Source: Spirochaetia bacterium
GTDB lineage: Bacteria; Spirochaetota; Spirochaetia; Sphaerochaetales; Sphaerochaetaceae
Direction: 5' to 3'
Length of the DNA stretch: 19,010 bases
Assembly: GCA_009929055.1 (NCBI GenBank)
Contig: SABI01000020.1
Coordinates: 1 to 19,010, forward strand
Part shown: positions 14,873 to 19,010 of the stretch, piece by piece
Position numbering within the stretch: the stretch's first letter is position 1
How the letters are laid out: each line of letters begins with the position of its first letter
Made by a program: the position numbers and the translations under genes
The notes under the pieces: model-generated
Seen by the model: the letters and a program-made list of their open reading frames with translations, nothing else
Databases searched by the model: none
Told to the model about the DNA's origin: nothing

Positions 14873-15706
14873 ATGATAAAAAAAACTCTTTTTATAACTA
14901 GTGTATTACTATTACTAGGTTCACTTTATATCTTTGGAAATAATGGAATAAAAGAAATACTTCCACAATTAGACGACTTATCGTATGAAGCTCTATTAAA
15001 AGGCGAAATAATAAGCTCAACTACCCTAGAAGGCAATAAAATTACTCAATTTTTTCCCCCTAATACGTATGGAGAAAAAAATGCAGCAATTGCTCAATTA
15101 GGAGAAAATAGCTTTTCACTTACAGCTCTTAGCTATATCCCCTACGGGCCAAAACTCAAAGCGATGAGTAAAGAAGAGAGACAACTTGCAATATTTAACA
15201 CAATGAGAGCTATTTCTACTCAAGAAGGAATTACTTATATTTCCTTTAGGGCAGGAAACAAACCTCGTGTTCTTATCGAAAAATCACGCTATATTGAAGG
15301 ACCTAAAAACCGAACAAGTAATATACCTGACCCAGTAGAGACAACTTTCCCCCTCAGCGCTAATAGTTATGTCTACCAAAAAGATTCTACTTTTAGTGGA
15401 AACGTCTACGAGCATATATATACAAACAGCCAAGATGAAATCTATGTGAGTATTAAAAACCTCGATTCTATGAGAGCCTATGGAATTGCTACTGCAGTAC
15501 CAAAAGAGAAACTCTCAATAGCATTAGGAACATATCAACTAGAAGAGGGACTTCTTATGTACGCCCTCACTACAATTGTAGACAGAGAACCAAAAATCAA
15601 AGTCCTTTGGTATACTGTAGATCTCCCCTCTTCATTTAAACGAAGAGTTACGGCTTTGATGGAGTGGTTTGTAGCACGATTAGATACCCTTGAGATGAGT
15701 AATTAA
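14873..15706 (+). CDS. Exported protein of unknown function
   Basis: 277 aa. The N-terminus is a clear signal peptide or single anchor (MIKKTLFITSVLLLLGSLYIFG), without a lipobox Cys. The rest is soluble, mixed alpha/beta in appearance, with no catalytic motif that I recognise. Notable stretches are TAISTQEG-like helical turns (FNTMRAISTQEGITYISFRAG), an IPDPVETTFPLSANSYVYQKDSTF segment, and a C-terminal VLWYTVDLPSSFKRRVTAL. It may belong to an uncharacterised spirochaete family (DUF6675 is one possibility from memory, not verified). The start is the ATG at 14873, with GGAG 6 bases upstream; an in-frame ATG at 14858 overlaps the stop of the previous gene and has no ribosome site. It is placed between the sugar transferase and a barrel gene, 4 bases from the latter, which suggests an envelope role linked to polysaccharide export or surface display. 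That role is inference. Confidence 0.8.
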   Translation: MIKKTLFITSVLLLLGSLYIFGNNGIKEILPQLDDLSYEALLKGEIISSTTLEGNKITQFFPPNTYGEKNAAIAQLGENSFSLTALSYIPYGPKLKAMSKEERQLAIFNTMRAISTQEGITYISFRAGNKPRVLIEKSRYIEGPKNRTSNIPDPVETTFPLSANSYVYQKDSTFSGNVYEHIYTNSQDEIYVSIKNLDSMRAYGIATAVPKEKLSIALGTYQLEEGLLMYALTTIVDREPKIKVLWYTVDLPSSFKRRVTALMEWFVARLDTLEMSN

Positions 15707-15710
15707 AGAT

Positions 15711-17681
15711 ATGAATAAAAGTATAAAAACACTAATCACTATTATCACAATCATGGTGGCTCTCTTTACTTCTCAATTATTTGCAGCACAGCACACCTCA
15801 GTTCCAGTAGACCACCTAGCATACACAATAATCAAAGTGGGAGAAATTCGAGCTCTCATTGACAAACAAGCAGAAGCTCGCCCTTTTAGTGCTTATAAAG
15901 TAATCTCCTTATTAGAAGAGATGAAAGAACAAAAAATGAGATTATCGAAAAGTGAATTAACACAGATACAATCAACTATCGATGAACTACACACTCTTTA
16001 TGGAACAACTGTTAGTACAGTAGAAGATCTATTTTCAACTGGGTTTTTAAGAACCTATGATGAAAAAACAAATATTGGAGCCTCTTTAGGTATTAATATT
16101 ACCACACAACAAACAGCTCTCATTGGGACAAAAGAGATAGATAGTAGAAACTCACTCTCAGCTTTTATAAAAGGGGACTTAGGAAAGGCTATTTCATTTA
16201 ATATGAACTTTGGTCTTTTATTCGATCAATTAAATAATCGCCCATTCTTAGATACTGAATTTACTATTCCCTGTGATGGGTTTTATATGCAACTTACTCA
16301 AGGTGGAGATGGGTTATATTCTATCCCTGATTATGAGTTCTACACAGGCATAGCAATGTCCCCTGAAATTGCAGCAACGTTCTTAGATGGAAAGATTACC
16401 TTACGATGGGGTGGAGTAAAGAGAGACTGGGGTGCGGGGCTAAACAACTTACTCATTTCAAAGAATGCCCGATCTTTCAATGGAATCGATATTAGTATAG
16501 ATATCACTCCATGGCTCCGCTACAGTGTTGTAAATGGAGCCCTTGGAATATTCTCTCTTCACGACATTGATGGCGAACCTTTCTTTAGCGATAAATTAGC
16601 AGATCGTCCCTATTATCGTTTTGACAATAATATAAGTGCCCATAGAATCGAAATTGATGCAACGAAGAATCTCACACTCTCAATCTATGAAGCAGTTGTA
16701 TGGAAGAAACGATTTGAATTAGGCTACCTCAACCCAATCTCAATCTACATGTTTGAACAAAATAACCTAGGAGACTTAGATGATGTCCTAGCTGGTCTCG
16801 ACTTTTCTCTCATGGTAGCAAACAAAGTAAAATTATATGGTTCTATTGCAACTTCTGAAATGAATAGCTTTAAAAATGTTTTCACTACTCCAAGAAACAT
16901 CCTTGCTTTCCAAACAGGAGTAGTGGTACCCCTCCCAATAGGGAACTTCTCTACATTCACCTTTCAATGGACATACCTCTCTCCATTCTTCTACTCACAC
17001 TACCCAACAATGGAAAAGGTGGCGTCTCTTGAGTTAATTGATAATGTAGATGGAACTTATACTACAGATCGAGGAAATAAAATCGAGTATAATGCTTCAC
17101 AGAAGATTACTACGGTAAATGGCATCACTTTTGATGATACTGAGAACACATGGTTATCACCAAACGGACGACTTAAAATAACTAAAGTGTTGGATGAAAA
17201 TGAAGATCCTGTTCTTGGAGAGTATTCAGTATATGAAGCGAAGGCTGAGTCTGCTTATGTTCATAAGGGAGAGAGTCTTGGATATCCTCTTCACCCCAAC
17301 TCACAAGAGTTCTTAGCTCAATTATTTATGATGTTTCCACAAGGATGGAGGGCAACAGCTAGTGCTACATACCAAGCTCGTAGTGGCCAATATGGATATG
17401 AAATAGAACAATATATGATTTATTCTAAAAGTAATGCTAATGGATATCCTGATAAAGATTTCTGGAACAATATCTTTGAACACCTCTTAACGATTAAATT
17501 AGAAGCAACTAAATCTTTTAACACCATGCCAATTGAAATTAATGGCTCTTATCGATTTACCACCACTTGGGAAAGGGGAATTAATAACCCTGCTTCTGAT
17601 AAGATGAATGATGGCTTTGGTGGATGGACTCAGCCTTCTTATGACCATGTAGTGAGTTTAGGAGCCCGTATTTTCTTATAA
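15711..17681 (+). CDS. Wzi-like outer-membrane beta-barrel protein (656 aa)
   Basis: The signal peptide (IKTLITIITIMVALFTSQLFA, cleaved before AQ) is followed by the same helical lead-in as the other barrels (VPVDHLAYTIIKVGEIRAL...RPFSAYKVISLLEEM) and a long run of alternating beta strands. Shared landmarks are LRWGGVKRDWGAGLNNLLIS (compare LSWGPGKSGNFVLGDH), a HRIEIDATKNLTLSIYEAVVW strand pair, GYLNPISIYMFEQNNLG and a C-terminal VVSLGARIFL. Compared with the minus-strand paralogues it carries an extra hydrophilic insert at about residues 435-520 (ELIDNVDGTYTTDRGNKIEYN...), probably an extracellular loop. Ribosome site: only AAAG close to the ATG, but the previous stop is 4 bases away, so coupling is likely. 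It belongs to the same operon as the sugar transferase. Wzi relationship is moderate from the motif pattern; the polymer bound is unknown. Confidence 0.75.
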   Translation: MNKSIKTLITIITIMVALFTSQLFAAQHTSVPVDHLAYTIIKVGEIRALIDKQAEARPFSAYKVISLLEEMKEQKMRLSKSELTQIQSTIDELHTLYGTTVSTVEDLFSTGFLRTYDEKTNIGASLGINITTQQTALIGTKEIDSRNSLSAFIKGDLGKAISFNMNFGLLFDQLNNRPFLDTEFTIPCDGFYMQLTQGGDGLYSIPDYEFYTGIAMSPEIAATFLDGKITLRWGGVKRDWGAGLNNLLISKNARSFNGIDISIDITPWLRYSVVNGALGIFSLHDIDGEPFFSDKLADRPYYRFDNNISAHRIEIDATKNLTLSIYEAVVWKKRFELGYLNPISIYMFEQNNLGDLDDVLAGLDFSLMVANKVKLYGSIATSEMNSFKNVFTTPRNILAFQTGVVVPLPIGNFSTFTFQWTYLSPFFYSHYPTMEKVASLELIDNVDGTYTTDRGNKIEYNASQKITTVNGITFDDTENTWLSPNGRLKITKVLDENEDPVLGEYSVYEAKAESAYVHKGESLGYPLHPNSQEFLAQLFMMFPQGWRATASATYQARSGQYGYEIEQYMIYSKSNANGYPDKDFWNNIFEHLLTIKLEATKSFNTMPIEINGSYRFTTTWERGINNPASDKMNDGFGGWTQPSYDHVVSLGARIFL

Positions 17682-17703
17682 ACTGATTTCTTCATTCTAT
17701 AAA

Positions 17704-17748
17704 GGTGGCAGATAGTTGATGAGACAAACATCATCATTATATGCCACC
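17704..17748 (+). repeat. Two-step inverted repeat in the barrel-glycosyltransferase gap
   Basis: The outer arms GGTGGCA (17704-17710) and TGCCACC (17742-17748) and the inner arms TGATGA (17717-17722) and TCATCA (17731-17736) are both perfect. They are separated by a 6/5-base internal loop and capped by an 8-base loop. No T-run follows, so it is not a standard intrinsic terminator. It may stabilise or divide the upstream operon mRNA. Confidence 0.6.
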
Positions 17749-17779
17749 AACTCATATCTATATGATATACTCATAAACT

Positions 17780-18877
17780 ATGAAGAAAGAGATGAAGCAC
17801 CCTGATAAAATTAAGGTTCTTTTTGTAGTAGAAAGCTTTTCTACTGGGGTTTATTCTATTGTACATGATATTGCGTGTAATATAGACTCTGCCCACTTTG
17901 AAGTCTTAATTATTCATTCACTACGAGAAGATTCACCAAAAGATTATAAGAAAGATTTCTCAGACACAGGTGTGAACCTATTATATATTCCGATGGATAC
18001 ACCTCGCAATTTATTAAAATCAATAAAAGCAATAAGGGGCGTAATTAAAGAATTTAATCCACAAGTTATCCACCTCCACTCATCAATCGCTGGAGCAGTA
18101 GGAAGAATTGCTGCAAAACATCATTTTAGAGGATTACTACTCTATACTCCTCATGGATTTTCATTCTTAAAAAAAGATGTAAATAGAATAAAAAGATTGA
18201 TATTCAAGGCAACAGAAAAAATTTTAGCAATATTCTTTGGTGGAACAATTCTTGCTATATCAAAAAATGAATATAACTTAGCAAAAAGTCTTACGAAACA
18301 CCTCTTTTTAATAAGTAACTTTATAGATGTAAGAAAAATTCCATCAGGCAATATTGTGAGAAAGAATACAGTTATGATTTGTGGAAGAATATCGACCCCT
18401 CGAAATCCTTCATTATTTAATGCCATAGCCCTTGCCCTTCCAGAAGTTACTTTTATTTGGGTAGGTGATGGCCCTCTGAAGGATTTAATTACTGCCCCAA
18501 ACATAACAATTACAGGATATCTATCGCGAAATGAAGCTTTACGCTTGGTAAGTGAGGCTACGATATATCTACAGACTTCTTTGTGGGAAGGTCTCTCTGT
18601 TTCTATCTTAGAAGCTATGGCATTAAAAAAAGGAGTTATTGCCTCTAATATTGAAGCTAATCAAGAACTTGTTGCACACAAGAAAACAGGCTTCTTATGC
18701 GAATTAGATTCATTAGAAGATTTTGTAAAAAGTATAAAAATATTGCTAAACGACGATAAATTAAGAGAAAACTTTGGAGAAGCAGGATTTACATCAGTAG
18801 TTGAGAATTTCGATCTTCCTATAGCTATAAAAAAATACGAATCGCTCTATTCAAGTAGCACCCAATACGAGTCTTAG
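17780..18877 (+). CDS. Glycosyltransferase, GT4 family (GT-B fold)
   Basis: 365 aa. Retaining GT-B glycosyltransferase that would add a sugar from a nucleotide donor to a lipid-linked acceptor on the cytoplasmic face. The N-terminal acceptor domain begins KVLFVVESFSTGVYSIVHDIA (compare the Gly-rich GG...V..La motif), with VIHLHSSIAGAVGRIAAK and YTPHGFSFLKK. The C-terminal donor domain has VMICGRISTPRNPSLF, FIWVGDGPLKDL, ITGYLSRNEALRLVSEATIYLQTSLWEGLSVSILEAMALKKGVIAS (the E-x7-E region, E about 276 and 284) and a Rossmann-like end. No Shine-Dalgarno precedes the ATG at 17780; a TATACT 8 bases upstream makes a leaderless message possible. An alternative start is the ATG at 17792. The 98-base gap from the barrel gene suggests separate or attenuated expression. 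Confidence 0.9.
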   Translation: MKKEMKHPDKIKVLFVVESFSTGVYSIVHDIACNIDSAHFEVLIIHSLREDSPKDYKKDFSDTGVNLLYIPMDTPRNLLKSIKAIRGVIKEFNPQVIHLHSSIAGAVGRIAAKHHFRGLLLYTPHGFSFLKKDVNRIKRLIFKATEKILAIFFGGTILAISKNEYNLAKSLTKHLFLISNFIDVRKIPSGNIVRKNTVMICGRISTPRNPSLFNAIALALPEVTFIWVGDGPLKDLITAPNITITGYLSRNEALRLVSEATIYLQTSLWEGLSVSILEAMALKKGVIASNIEANQELVAHKKTGFLCELDSLEDFVKSIKILLNDDKLRENFGEAGFTSVVENFDLPIAIKKYESLYSSSTQYES

Positions 18878-19010
18878 AGGAACGTTTAATACTTTTTTGG
18901 CATTTCTTGTAATATTATCATTCCTAAGTTGTTTATATGTAATTAACAAGGTAGTAAATATTGATTATTTATTACTATTCGTTCATTATAAGTATAGTAT
19001 ATATATGTAT
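18878..19010 (+). other. AT-rich tail; possible start of a further membrane-protein gene
   Basis: One forward frame is open from a TTG at 18897 to the window end (38 codons) and reads as hydrophobic (LAFLVILSFLSCLYVI), like the first helix of a membrane protein. AGAGGA lies upstream, but at 14 or more bases, which is too far to be convincing. Alternatively this is a promoter region: TTGATT (18961-18966) and CATTAT (18984-18989) are 17 bases apart. The window ends before either reading can be settled. Confidence 0.3.

Noticed and set aside
1..19010. CRISPR array, tRNA or rRNA genes, phage or defence genes
   Set aside because: No regularly spaced direct repeats, no cloverleaf or rRNA-like conserved segments and no phage or defence domains were seen on either strand.

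Overview
The window is an AT-rich chromosomal segment from a diderm (outer-membrane-bearing) bacterium. An apolipoprotein N-acyltransferase and several outer-membrane beta-barrel proteins show the diderm envelope. The mix of a RicT/PSP1-type protein, an rpsT-HU-lnt operon and multiple Wzi-like barrels fits a spirochaete, perhaps of the Sphaerochaetaceae. That assignment is inference from gene content, not a database match.

Region 1 (1-3203) holds housekeeping genes on the minus strand. They are rpsT, an HU-family DNA-binding protein and the N-terminal 383 codons of lnt, which runs off the window, all behind one sigma70-type promoter, plus a separate ricT-like gene. Region 2 (3204-6353) reads rightward from a promoter back-to-back with that of ricT: a TatD-family hydrolase, a DusB-type tRNA-dihydrouridine synthase and a strongly diverged PurD-like ADP-grasp protein.

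Region 3 (6350-13261) is a minus-strand cluster of Wzi-like outer-membrane barrel genes. It looks like a tandem duplication of a two-gene unit (long barrel, then shorter barrel). One copy keeps both genes, but its long gene is split by a complete 1344-bp IS3-family element with a 3-bp target duplication; the two halves rejoin in frame to about 596 aa. In the other copy the long gene is intact (605 aa), while the second gene survives only as a signal-peptide-length relic without a start codon. Both copies share a promoter overlapped by an inverted repeat close to the CIRCE/HrcA operator consensus.

Region 4 (13262-19010) diverges rightward as a surface-polysaccharide block: a polyprenyl-phosphate sugar-1-phosphate transferase, an unrecognised exported protein, a fourth Wzi-like barrel and a GT4 glycosyltransferase. 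A likely working model is that the sugar transferase starts a lipid-linked glycan, the glycosyltransferase extends it, and the Wzi-like barrels handle or anchor the polymer at the outer membrane. Export and polymerisation genes are not in view and may lie to the right. No rRNA, tRNA or CRISPR array was seen, and no gene-free stretch exceeds 300 bases.
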